Positions 7,212-15,079 of a stretch of 64,000 nt of DNA are shown piece after piece. Position 1 is the first letter of the stretch, and every line of letters begins with the position of its first letter. Origin of the DNA: SB25 sp029560875 (GTDB taxonomy: Bacteria > Bacteroidota > Bacteroidia > Bacteroidales > Tenuifilaceae); assembly GCA_035388225.1 (NCBI GenBank), contig DAOOPM010000021.1, positions 1 through 64,000 on the forward strand, given 5' to 3'. A program made the position numbers and the translations under genes. Below the pieces are notes generated by a model that did not search any database, was not told the origin of the DNA, and saw only the letters and a list, made by a program, of their open reading frames with translations.

Positions 7212-9395
7212 TCAACTGGGAAGAGTGAATTTAAACTCACTACCATTTCCTTCTTCGCTATCAACCCAAATTTTTCCATTATGCCTTTCAATAAAATCTT
7301 TACAAAGCAGTAAGCCTAAACCTGTACCTTTCTCGCCCGATGTCCCTATTGTTGAATAATTCTCTTTTGGATTGAACAACACTTTTAAAACATCAGGGGC
7401 AATTCCAACACCCTCATCCTTTACGCTTATTGTAAGCGCGAATTTATCCTCCGCTGAGGACAAATAAACACTCTTTCCGCTTTCAGTAAATTTAATGGCA
7501 TTTGTAATTAAGTTCCTAATTACGGTCATAATCATATTCCTATCGGCATGAGTAGTTTGTTTTTTGGGAATTTGATTGTAAATAGTAATTGCTTTGCTTT
7601 TTGCTATTTCGGCAACTATTGCAATGCTAATTTCAGCAATTTGATAAAGGTTAACAGTTGTTGGCACGAAAACCACTTCGTTTTGCTGACTTTTTGCCCA
7701 CAACAAAAGGTTCTCCAGCAAATCAAAAGTAGTGGTGGTTGATGACAGCAGTGTTTTTAGTGACTGTTTGATGTTTTGAGCATCATCATAATCGGGCTCT
7801 TCAATAATAGCCTCAATGAATGATTTTAAAGTTCCAATTGGACCACGAAGGTCGTGTCCAATTACCGAGAACAACTTATTCTTTGTATCGTTCAACTCTT
7901 TTAGTTTTTTCTGACTTTCAACTAAAGCAATCTCCGCCATCTTTTTGGCAGTTATATCCTGTTTTATGGCAACAAAGTTAATTATTTCATTTTTATCGTT
8001 TAGAATTGGCGCTATTGTTGCAGCCTCCCAAAACAGTGAGCCATCTTTGCGTTTATTGTAAATTTCACCGTTCCACGTTTTCCCCGACAGAATGGTGTTC
8101 CACATACTACTATAAAACTCTTTTGGATGAACACCAGAATTTAAAATTCTTGGATTGCAACCGATTGCTTCCTCGTACGAATACCCTGTAATTGTTGAAA
8201 ACTGCTGATTTACGTATTCAATCTTGCCAGTCAAGTCGGTAATCATAATTGCTGCAGGGTTTTGCGATACCGCTGCGGATAGTTTTAGTATTGTTTTCTC
8301 TGTTTTTATTTTTTCGGAGATATCCCTAATCCATGATATCAGAATGTTTTTGTTTTCTTTTGATTTTATTAACTCGCAGGATATTAGGCTATCAATTATT
8401 AAATTCTCTTTTATGTTTCTTATTTTAACCTCCTTGTTGTGGACAGTTCCATTCTTTTTCAACTCATCTACAAGTTCCTTTCTCTCGCTTGGGTTGACAT
8501 AGAACTGAGTCATTTTAACATTCCTTAGGTCTTCCAGAGAGTCCACATCATGAAATTTCAAGCCTGTAGGATTGCTATCTATCAGTTCGCCCTCCAGTGT
8601 AGTTAATACAATAATATCGGGAGACCTCTCGAACAAGAGCCTAAATTTTCCCTCGTTTCTCTCGGAGTTTTCTTTTGCTCTTTGCAATTCCTCAAATTGC
8701 CGCGTAATTTTCTTATTGATACTGAAAAAAGAGATGAATACAAATAGGGAGATTATTACAACAAGTGCGATTATTATGAAGAGTAGTGTCTGATTTGTTT
8801 TTGTATTGTTCTCAACCTCCAGTTGAGTCCGTTTCTCTACCATCTTTATACAATCGTCTATTGGCTTCATAATTCTTCCTTTAATACAAAGGTATTTTTC
8901 ATCGTATAGCATTCGGTGAGCCAGCAAGGTATCGGGTTGCCACTTACCGGAACGCAAAGCAGAATTATCGGGGGAAAGGCCTTCAAGAACATTTATCGAT
9001 AGCCTCTCGATATTCGCTAAACTATTCGAGTTTTGTTCGGCCTCTTTAAGTTTATCCAACTCCGAATCGGCGAATCCAAGTTTCTTTATGCTGTCTTGTA
9101 GCGATATCAATGCCCCATTGGAACGTGCTCTTTTCCCATTGCGAATATCAATCACCTCAAAATATTTATTCTTCCAAACAGTATCGCCAGTTTCAATATA
9201 AGTCCTGCAAAAAGATGTTAAATCCTCGGAACTTTTTCTGAGTTCTTCAGCAATCAAGATGGATTTATATCGGGTTTCATTACTTCTGACAAGCGCATTG
9301 TTATTCCGATACATAAGAATCGATGATACAATAAGCATTATCAGAAGAGTGATAATTATTGAATAAACTCTTATAAATAGTTTCTTTAATCTCAT
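7212..9395 (-). CDS. PAS-domain sensor histidine kinase (orphan)
   Basis: Membrane sensor kinase of 727 residues from the ATG at 9395. Order: transmembrane segment near residues 10-30, an extracytoplasmic region of about 170 residues, a second membrane segment near 205-225, two PAS domains (about 250-360 and 375-490, the second with NPRILNSGVHPKEFY and a PAC-like tail), a HisKA domain with phospho-acceptor His514 in VIGHDLRGP, and a HATPase domain with DEGVGI and GTGLGL boxes. An upstream TTG at 9413 lies inside a likely -7 box (9411-9418), so it is unlikely to be the start. No response regulator is adjacent; the partner and signal are unknown. Confidence 0.93.
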   Translation of the reverse strand: MRLKKLFIRVYSIIITLLIMLIVSSILMYRNNNALVRSNETRYKSILIAEELRKSSEDLTSFCRTYIETGDTVWKNKYFEVIDIRNGKRARSNGALISLQDSIKKLGFADSELDKLKEAEQNSNSLANIERLSINVLEGLSPDNSALRSGKWQPDTLLAHRMLYDEKYLCIKGRIMKPIDDCIKMVEKRTQLEVENNTKTNQTLLFIIIALVVIISLFVFISFFSINKKITRQFEELQRAKENSERNEGKFRLLFERSPDIIVLTTLEGELIDSNPTGLKFHDVDSLEDLRNVKMTQFYVNPSERKELVDELKKNGTVHNKEVKIRNIKENLIIDSLISCELIKSKENKNILISWIRDISEKIKTEKTILKLSAAVSQNPAAIMITDLTGKIEYVNQQFSTITGYSYEEAIGCNPRILNSGVHPKEFYSSMWNTILSGKTWNGEIYNKRKDGSLFWEAATIAPILNDKNEIINFVAIKQDITAKKMAEIALVESQKKLKELNDTKNKLFSVIGHDLRGPIGTLKSFIEAIIEEPDYDDAQNIKQSLKTLLSSTTTTFDLLENLLLWAKSQQNEVVFVPTTVNLYQIAEISIAIVAEIAKSKAITIYNQIPKKQTTHADRNMIMTVIRNLITNAIKFTESGKSVYLSSAEDKFALTISVKDEGVGIAPDVLKVLFNPKENYSTIGTSGEKGTGLGLLLCKDFIERHNGKIWVDSEEGNGSEFKFTLPS

Positions 9396-9410
9396 CTCAT
9401 TATTTTTAAT

Positions 9411-9418
9411 CAAATTTA
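9411..9418 (-). promoter_or_regulatory. Likely -7 box of the PAS kinase gene
   Basis: The minus strand reads TAAATTTG, an exact match to the Bacteroidota consensus TAnnTTTG, 15 bp before the ATG at 9395. No well-spaced -33 TTTG is evident. It argues against the in-frame TTG start at 9413. Confidence 0.4.
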
Positions 9419-9603
9419 GTCATTTTATCAACTCAAGTAAATATTCGCATTAGTAAATAAGTCAATTGTAAGGAATGTTCAAAGTTTTCCATGGTTATTT
9501 ATCAGTTTATATTTTCTTCAAAATTTATTTTCTTGCCCCTCTGCCCGAAAAGCTATTTTTTACTAAAATTCTTGTAATATCGCACTGTCAAATTCCTTAT
9601 TCT

Positions 9604-9611
9604 TATATTTG
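9604..9611 (+). promoter_or_regulatory. -7 promoter box immediately before dCMP deaminase
   Basis: TATATTTG is an exact -7 consensus ending 5 bp before the ATG at 9617. With the usual 5-7 bp to the transcription start, the mRNA would begin at or within a base or two of the ATG, so it may be leaderless. Confidence 0.5.
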
Positions 9612-9616
9612 AGCAA

Positions 9617-10075
9617 ATGGATAAGAAAAAGTACCCATACGGCGAAAAACAGCCACATTTCGATAGGCGCTACCTTGAGATGGCCAAAATTTGGGCTAAG
9701 AACTCCTACTGCAGCCGCAGGCAGGTTGGGGCGCTTATTGTGAAGGACCGAATGATTATTTCCGATGGTTACAACGGTACGCCATCGGGGTTCGAGAATA
9801 TTTGCGAGGACGAGAGTGGCAAAACCAAACCCTACGTGCTGCATGCCGAGGCCAACGCCATTACAAAGGTGGCAAAATCGAGCAACAGTTCCGAGGGGGC
9901 TACACTTTACGTTACATCATCGCCCTGTATGGAGTGCTCAAAGCTTATTATCCAGGCCGGAATTAAGCGTGTTGTTTACTGCGACGAGTACCATAACCTC
10001 GATGGAATTGCCCTGTTGAACAGAGCAGGCATTGAGGTTGTTAAGATAGAATTAGAGGATATTACAAACATTTAA
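9617..10075 (+). CDS. Deoxycytidylate (dCMP) deaminase family protein
   Basis: 152-residue zinc-dependent cytidine/deoxycytidylate deaminase, likely converting dCMP to dUMP for thymidylate synthesis. The zinc site is intact: His76 with catalytic Glu78 in LHAEAN, and Cys104/Cys107 in SSPCMEC. The N-terminal DGYNGTPSGFENICED segment is typical of ComEB/dCMP deaminases rather than of cytidine deaminases. It starts 5 bp after a strong -7 box and is followed 13 bp later by the S41 protease gene, so the two are probably co-transcribed. dCMP deamination is assigned by family resemblance only. Confidence 0.93.
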   Translation: MDKKKYPYGEKQPHFDRRYLEMAKIWAKNSYCSRRQVGALIVKDRMIISDGYNGTPSGFENICEDESGKTKPYVLHAEANAITKVAKSSNSSEGATLYVTSSPCMECSKLIIQAGIKRVVYCDEYHNLDGIALLNRAGIEVVKIELEDITNI

Positions 10076-10088
10076 CTGTATCATCAAA

Positions 10089-11801
10089 ATGCAATACCAA
10101 AACTCAAAGAGGGATATAATTTATCCTATAGTGCTAGCGGTTGTTCTTGTGGTGGGTATTTTTATTGGTATTCGATTCGGTGCACGAACCGAAAAGCCCA
10201 ACTTGCTGGTTTACCCTAAAACCGACAAGCTGAGCAGCGTTATCAACTACATTCAGGACGAGTACGTCGATACAGTTTCCATGAGCACTTTGGTTGAAAA
10301 CACCATTCCCTCTATTCTAAAGAATTTGGACCCACACTCGGTTTACATTCCCGCGCAGGATTTTCAGTCGGTGAACGAGCCGCTGGAGGGTGGTTTTGAT
10401 GGTATCGGAATTCAGTTCAACATGTCCAACGATACTGCCGTGGTGGTTAACACAATTCCGGGCGGTCCATCGGAAAGGTTGGGCATTTTGGCTGGCGATA
10501 GAATTATCACCGTTAACGGACGCAATATTGCTGGGGTAAAATTTCAGTTCGATAGTATTCCACGGTTATTAAAAGGCCCAACAGGCACGCACGTTAAGGT
10601 GGGCATTAAGCGTAGCGAGGTTAAGGAGCTAATTGATTTTGATATTATCCGCGATAAAATTCCAATCAACAGCGTTGATGTTAGCTATATGATTAACTCC
10701 GAGGTTGGCTATATCAAAATAACCACGTTCGCTAAAACAACCTACAGGGAGTTTTTACAGGGCGTTGAAAAGCTACGTGGACTAGGAATGAAAAAGTTGA
10801 TTCTGGATTTACGCAGCAACAGCGGCGGTTATATGGATGCTGCCACCAATATTGCCAATGAGTTCCTGCAAAAAGGTCAACTTATTGTGTACACTCAGGG
10901 TAAAAATAGGGCTCGCCAAGATGTTTACTCCAACGGAGCAGGAACCTGCCAGGATTTGGATTTGGAGATTTTAATTGATGAGTTCTCGGCATCGGCCAGC
11001 GAGATTTTGGCTGGAGCAGTTCAGGATAACGATAGGGGCAAGATTATTGGCCGTCGCTCATTCGGAAAGGGATTGGTGCAGGAGCAAATATTCTTCTCCG
11101 ATGGTTCGGCGCTCCGATTAACCATTGCACGTTACTACACTCCTGCCGGACGTAGCATTCAGAAACCCTACAAACCCAACGACGACGATTACTTTAACGA
11201 TATCAGCAACCGATATATGCACGGCGAGTTCCAGGAGGCCGATAGCATTCAGTTTGCCGATTCGCTTAAATTCTACACCATTGGTGGTAGGGTGGTTTAC
11301 GGTGGTGGTGGTATTATGCCCGATGTGTTTGTTCCGCTCGATACCGTTGGTATCACTCCATACCTACAGCAGGTATCGCGCCGAAACCTAATTTACAGGT
11401 ATGCATTCTCCTTTGCCGATAAGTACCGTAAGGATATTCGTAGTTTGAAAGATTTTAACTCGGTTGACAACTTCCTCGGAAAGTTTAACCTGCTAAAAGA
11501 TTTTGTGGCTTTTGCCGAGCAAAATGGCGTTGCACCAAACGATAAGGAGATTAAAGTATCGAAGCTAATTATCGAAACTCAGCTAAAGGCAACCATTGCC
11601 CGTAATATAATCGATAGCGATGGTTTTTACCCATACATCAAGGCAATTGACGAAACTTTGCTAAAAGCAATTGAGTTGATGGAGCAATCGGTCAATCAGC
11701 CAACGGCGGCTATTTCATTTAAAAACACCGACCCAAGAATTCTGGTTGGAGCTCAGCTAAAAACCTGGGTAAGGAATGATGTGATTGCAGCGGTAGTTTG
11801 A
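10089..11801 (+). CDS. S41 family C-terminal processing peptidase
   Basis: 570-residue periplasmic tail-specific protease. A membrane anchor or signal lies at about residues 9-27 (YPIVLAVVLVVGIFIGI). A PDZ domain spans about 85-175, then the S41 core. The catalytic pair is readable: Ser302 in EFSASASEI and Lys327 in RSFGKGLVQ, with the 25-residue spacing usual for CtpA/CtpB. A C-terminal extension of about 170 helical residues follows the protease. CTPs trim the C termini of periplasmic or envelope proteins. The last 49 bases overlap the tail of the convergent alpha/beta-hydrolase gene. Confidence 0.94.
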   Translation: MQYQNSKRDIIYPIVLAVVLVVGIFIGIRFGARTEKPNLLVYPKTDKLSSVINYIQDEYVDTVSMSTLVENTIPSILKNLDPHSVYIPAQDFQSVNEPLEGGFDGIGIQFNMSNDTAVVVNTIPGGPSERLGILAGDRIITVNGRNIAGVKFQFDSIPRLLKGPTGTHVKVGIKRSEVKELIDFDIIRDKIPINSVDVSYMINSEVGYIKITTFAKTTYREFLQGVEKLRGLGMKKLILDLRSNSGGYMDAATNIANEFLQKGQLIVYTQGKNRARQDVYSNGAGTCQDLDLEILIDEFSASASEILAGAVQDNDRGKIIGRRSFGKGLVQEQIFFSDGSALRLTIARYYTPAGRSIQKPYKPNDDDYFNDISNRYMHGEFQEADSIQFADSLKFYTIGGRVVYGGGGIMPDVFVPLDTVGITPYLQQVSRRNLIYRYAFSFADKYRKDIRSLKDFNSVDNFLGKFNLLKDFVAFAEQNGVAPNDKEIKVSKLIIETQLKATIARNIIDSDGFYPYIKAIDETLLKAIELMEQSVNQPTAAISFKNTDPRILVGAQLKTWVRNDVIAAVV

Positions 11802-12553
11802 TTTTTCTCCTCAACAAAACCCATATGGCCCGAGTTGTTCAGAATAACAGTTCGGGCTTTTTTGTGCCGTTCAATCAACGAGTTGGCAACCTCAAGCGAT
11901 ATTAAATTATCGTACTTTCCAAAGATGAAGAAAACCGGGATGGTTACATTCTCTATAACGTGGTTTCTATCGGGGCGTTGCGCCATACCCTGTAAAGCGC
12001 CAATTATTCCTTTGTCGGTTGTGTTTAATCCTATTTTGATGAATTTATCAACCAAATCGTCCATTTTCTCTAAGTTATGGTTGGCAAATAGGCGCGGAAT
12101 GCTAAGGTAAACAAGGTCGCGCTTTCCGCCATTCTTAACGGTTTCAATATCGTTCATCCTGCTCTGGCGCTTTTCCGACGAATCGGCATTAGCCGATGAG
12201 TGAAGCAGGCAAAAACCGTTAAGCCAGTTGGGGTATCGCTCAGCAAATGCAAGTGTGGTGTAGCCACCCATTGAGTGCCCAACCATAAAGGCTTTTTTAA
12301 TGCTCAAGTTGGTCATTACAGCGCTAATGCTATCGGCCATAAGGTCCATACTGATGGTTTGCAGCTTACAAACCGACTTGCCGTGACCGGGCAAATCGAC
12401 CCGCAAAACGGTGTAGTTCTGCTCTAAATCGGGAACAATATCCTCCCAAATCTCAAGATTTTCCAAATATCCGTGGACAAGAATAACCGCAGGGCCTTGT
12501 CCGCTTAACCTGTAGCGAATGGTGCAAATTGGTAACTCAATGTAGCCTTCCAT
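11753..12553 (-). CDS. Alpha/beta-fold hydrolase
   Basis: 266-residue cytosolic serine hydrolase with no signal peptide. It has the oxyanion-hole HG motif in ILVHGYLEN, the nucleophile elbow GHSMGG and a C-terminal catalytic-His region, NNSGHMGFVEEK. An Asp in FGKYDNLIS completes a plausible triad. Residues 115-200 would form the lid. It resembles haloperoxidase/menaquinone-type small esterases, but the substrate cannot be told from sequence. The last 49 bases of the coding region overlap, tail to tail, the 3' end of the S41 protease gene, and I see no terminator between them. Confidence 0.92.
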   Translation of the reverse strand: MEGYIELPICTIRYRLSGQGPAVILVHGYLENLEIWEDIVPDLEQNYTVLRVDLPGHGKSVCKLQTISMDLMADSISAVMTNLSIKKAFMVGHSMGGYTTLAFAERYPNWLNGFCLLHSSANADSSEKRQSRMNDIETVKNGGKRDLVYLSIPRLFANHNLEKMDDLVDKFIKIGLNTTDKGIIGALQGMAQRPDRNHVIENVTIPVFFIFGKYDNLISLEVANSLIERHKKARTVILNNSGHMGFVEEKNQTTAAITSFLTQVFS

Positions 12554-12601
12554 AATCCAGAAAAATGATTTTAAACAAAGTCTAAATTAACTTTTCCTAA
12601 C

Positions 12602-12738
12602 GAAGTTGTATCAAAAGTAAAGAAAGAAAATAAAGGGCTCAAAATACTTCTTAAAGGTAACGAAGTATTGATTTTCATCCAGAATACAGAATATTCTTGG
12701 TTAAATTTTATGACGAAAATTACTTTTGATACAACTTC
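12602..12738. mobile_element. MITE-like element with perfect 19-bp terminal inverted repeats
   Basis: GAAGTTGTATCAAAAGTAA at 12602-12620 is exactly inverted at 12720-12738, enclosing 99 bp. An inner hairpin, AATACTTC (12643-12650) with GAAGTATT (12662-12669), lies inside. The element fills the 216-bp gap between the hydrolase and DUF4139 genes and carries no transposase. A 68-codon frame crossing it has no recognisable family. A non-autonomous transposon remnant fits best; a long RNA hairpin is the alternative. No flanking target duplication is obvious. Confidence 0.6.
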
Positions 12739-12769
12739 ATTTATATTTTTAGTATAACCAACACCTATT

Positions 12770-14662
12770 CTACTCAATAACTAACTTCCTCCCTTTTGGG
12801 TATTTTACTGAGTACTTAAGTGAAAACTCCTTTTTAGTGCTTGGCTCTAAGTTAAACTCCCATTTAACTTCTCCGGTTTCCTTGTCGTGTTTTCCCGTGG
12901 ATAAATCTTGAATTTGCACTTCAATTTCCTCCAATGTAGAAACTGGTGTTTGGTCAAGAATAATCATGCTGATAGGTTGATTTTTGTTGTTTTTTACGGT
13001 TGTTAACCACGAGCGGGTTTCCTCTTTCTTGTTGCCTATAAATTGTTTTGTGGTAAAATCTTTCACTTTTTCGCGATTCACTGAAACGTTCTTGTCTTTC
13101 CCTAGCGATATAGAAAGAGTGTCGTTTGCAGCGCTAAGGTTCAAAAGGGTTTTCCCCACATAGCTATCCTCAAAGAAAATGTTGGCTTCGCCCTCAAGTA
13201 GGCTGTATTTTTCCCAATCAACAATATTTGCAATAAGGAATGCATCTTTTTGGATTTTTGGAACGCAGTAGTACTGGTAACTTGCTGGTAGTTCGTAGGC
13301 AGCCATGTCAACGGCGTAACTTTTATTATCGGATAGAACCGTGTAGGGGGTCTTAATCTCAAAATCAACGGTGGTCTGCTTTACCACCATTTCGGAGGGA
13401 ATAGCCAAACTGCTTGCACCTCGGATTTTTATTGATTCTGCTTTTTTTGTTTGAGCACCAACTCTTCCAGAAAAGGCACGGTCTTCCCTTTCAGCATTTA
13501 CACCGTAGGCTGTAACAACAACCTCTTTTAAGGCTAAAGATTCTGGTTCAAGGGTGATGTTCATATAGTCTCCATAGAAAGGCATCTCTAACGCTTTATA
13601 TCCAATAAAAGAGAAAACCAAGGTACCTCCATTACTTGGCATTGTAAGTGTAAAGTTTCCATTTACATCGGTTGCTGCTCCAATTGTAGTTCCTTTAACC
13701 ATAACCGCAACCCCTGGGAGTGGCAGCCCATCATCGGCAGAAATTACAGTTCCTTTTGCAATGTTGCTACCCTGCTTTATGTTATAAACTGGTGGAATTG
13801 AGTTATAGTTCAGGAAGTAAGTTTTTAATTCGGGTGCAACGCCAGAAGAATTGGGGTTGCTCGACGAGAAACGTAGTTTCACATTCTTCCAATCCTCTTT
13901 GGTTTCCTGACGTACATTGGCTTTGTAGATAATTTGTATAGGCTCACTGATGTTTTTTGCCCTTATATCGTAGGTTGGAAACCAGCCAGCATTATTTACT
14001 AGGTACGAAACCTCAAACTCAAAGGTTCCAGCACGTTTAGTATCAACTTTTACCAAAACTTCTCCATTAGGATATTCTTTTTTTGAGGTGATGGTTTTAA
14101 TCTGATTCTCGATATCGGAGCGCTGTTTGCTAAGTTCCTGGATGTTCTTGTTATGTTCAATCTCCTTAAGTTTTAGTGCCGATAGCTGAGTACTATAGAA
14201 AGTCATTGTTTCCTTAAGATTTATGATGCTTGTTTCCTGATTCTTTCCACCAATATCCCTGTTTTGCTGCAGAAAAACCAACTGTTCGCCAACTATAGAA
14301 AGGTAGGTGTTTTCGAGGTTAATTTTCTCGTCGATGCTTTTTAGTTTTGCCTCAAGGTCAACCAATTCTTTTGGTTTATCCAATTTGTTGATGAAATTTT
14401 GCTGATGGTTTACCGATAAAACTGTAAGTTCACCGTTGGCCTTAACCTGCACGCTTTTAGCATCGATAAACGGCGATAGGTTTACAAATTTTACAACGGT
14501 TTTACCCTGCGGTAGTTCAACTGTTTTTTTTCTTGTAACCTGAGCTCCTTCAATAAAAACCGTCACTTCGTTAACTTCTGTTTTTACCTCTTTTTCTGCA
14601 AAGTCCTGAGCAAATGCGTAAAAGGGTAATGAGCATAGTAATGCTATTGCTAGTTTTCTCAT
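12770..14662 (-). CDS. DUF4139 (mucoidy-inhibitor-A-like) protein with inserted carboxypeptidase-regulatory domain
   Basis: 630-residue exported protein. Signal peptide 1-19 ends in AFAQ. A DUF4140-like domain (about 28-125) leads into coiled coil (about 95-195), then the DUF4139 beta-rich domain. That domain is interrupted at about residues 303-375 by a CarboxypepD_reg-like module (GTVISADDGLPLPG ... TDVNGNFTLT ... FIGYKAL). The module is followed by LKEVVVTAYGV, the junction typical of SusC-type TonB-dependent receptors. DUF4139 then resumes to the C terminus. The family has no established biochemical role; it may help assemble or scaffold envelope proteins. It is a full-length, in-frame fusion. 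Confidence 0.88.
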   Translation of the reverse strand: MRKLAIALLCSLPFYAFAQDFAEKEVKTEVNEVTVFIEGAQVTRKKTVELPQGKTVVKFVNLSPFIDAKSVQVKANGELTVLSVNHQQNFINKLDKPKELVDLEAKLKSIDEKINLENTYLSIVGEQLVFLQQNRDIGGKNQETSIINLKETMTFYSTQLSALKLKEIEHNKNIQELSKQRSDIENQIKTITSKKEYPNGEVLVKVDTKRAGTFEFEVSYLVNNAGWFPTYDIRAKNISEPIQIIYKANVRQETKEDWKNVKLRFSSSNPNSSGVAPELKTYFLNYNSIPPVYNIKQGSNIAKGTVISADDGLPLPGVAVMVKGTTIGAATDVNGNFTLTMPSNGGTLVFSFIGYKALEMPFYGDYMNITLEPESLALKEVVVTAYGVNAEREDRAFSGRVGAQTKKAESIKIRGASSLAIPSEMVVKQTTVDFEIKTPYTVLSDNKSYAVDMAAYELPASYQYYCVPKIQKDAFLIANIVDWEKYSLLEGEANIFFEDSYVGKTLLNLSAANDTLSISLGKDKNVSVNREKVKDFTTKQFIGNKKEETRSWLTTVKNNKNQPISMIILDQTPVSTLEEIEVQIQDLSTGKHDKETGEVKWEFNLEPSTKKEFSLKYSVKYPKGRKLVIE

Positions 14663-14689
14663 AAAGATGAAGTATTTGTAATTTAATAT

Positions 14690-14875
14690 CTATAATCCCA
14701 ATCCTTTAAGCGCACCATAAACTAGGAATGCTGGCCATACAATTGCTTTTAGGAATCCTAGGACTCCGAGCCAGAACGATGTGGCGGTTGAAATAAAATA
14801 AATAGCAGCCCCTATAAATCCAAGACCATAGATTGCACCTGCTGGGCCATCGGCACGATAATTTCTATTTTTCAT
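14690..14875 (-). CDS. Small two-helix membrane protein
   Basis: A 61-residue protein beginning MKNRNYRADGPAGAIYGLGF, with Gly-rich hydrophobic stretches at about residues 14-34 and 36-58. Similar short Bacteroidota proteins are annotated as hypothetical inner-membrane proteins. I support it as a real gene because it fills the gap upstream of the DUF4139 gene (28 bp, same strand), starts with ATG and has a coherent membrane composition. It may be co-transcribed with DUF4139. Function unknown. Confidence 0.65.
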   Translation of the reverse strand: MKNRNYRADGPAGAIYGLGFIGAAIYFISTATSFWLGVLGFLKAIVWPAFLVYGALKGLGL

Positions 14876-15079
14876 AATTATTATTTTAAAATTTAATTCA
14901 TTAGGTTATCAAATGTAGTTCCATTTATTGTTATTTGGAAAATAATTATTGACAGATTTAATTGTGATTTGGCATTTTTCAATAAAATCTAGATATATAT
15001 CAATTTAATGGAAGTTAACATTAAAAAATACAACCCAAGTGTATTTGAATTCGTTTAATTTAAAGTTAAACTTTATAAA

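Noticed and set aside
12571..12777. 68-codon minus-strand frame between the hydrolase and DUF4139 genes
   Set aside because: It runs through the inverted-repeat element, has no recognisable domain and overlaps the end of the DUF4139 gene.
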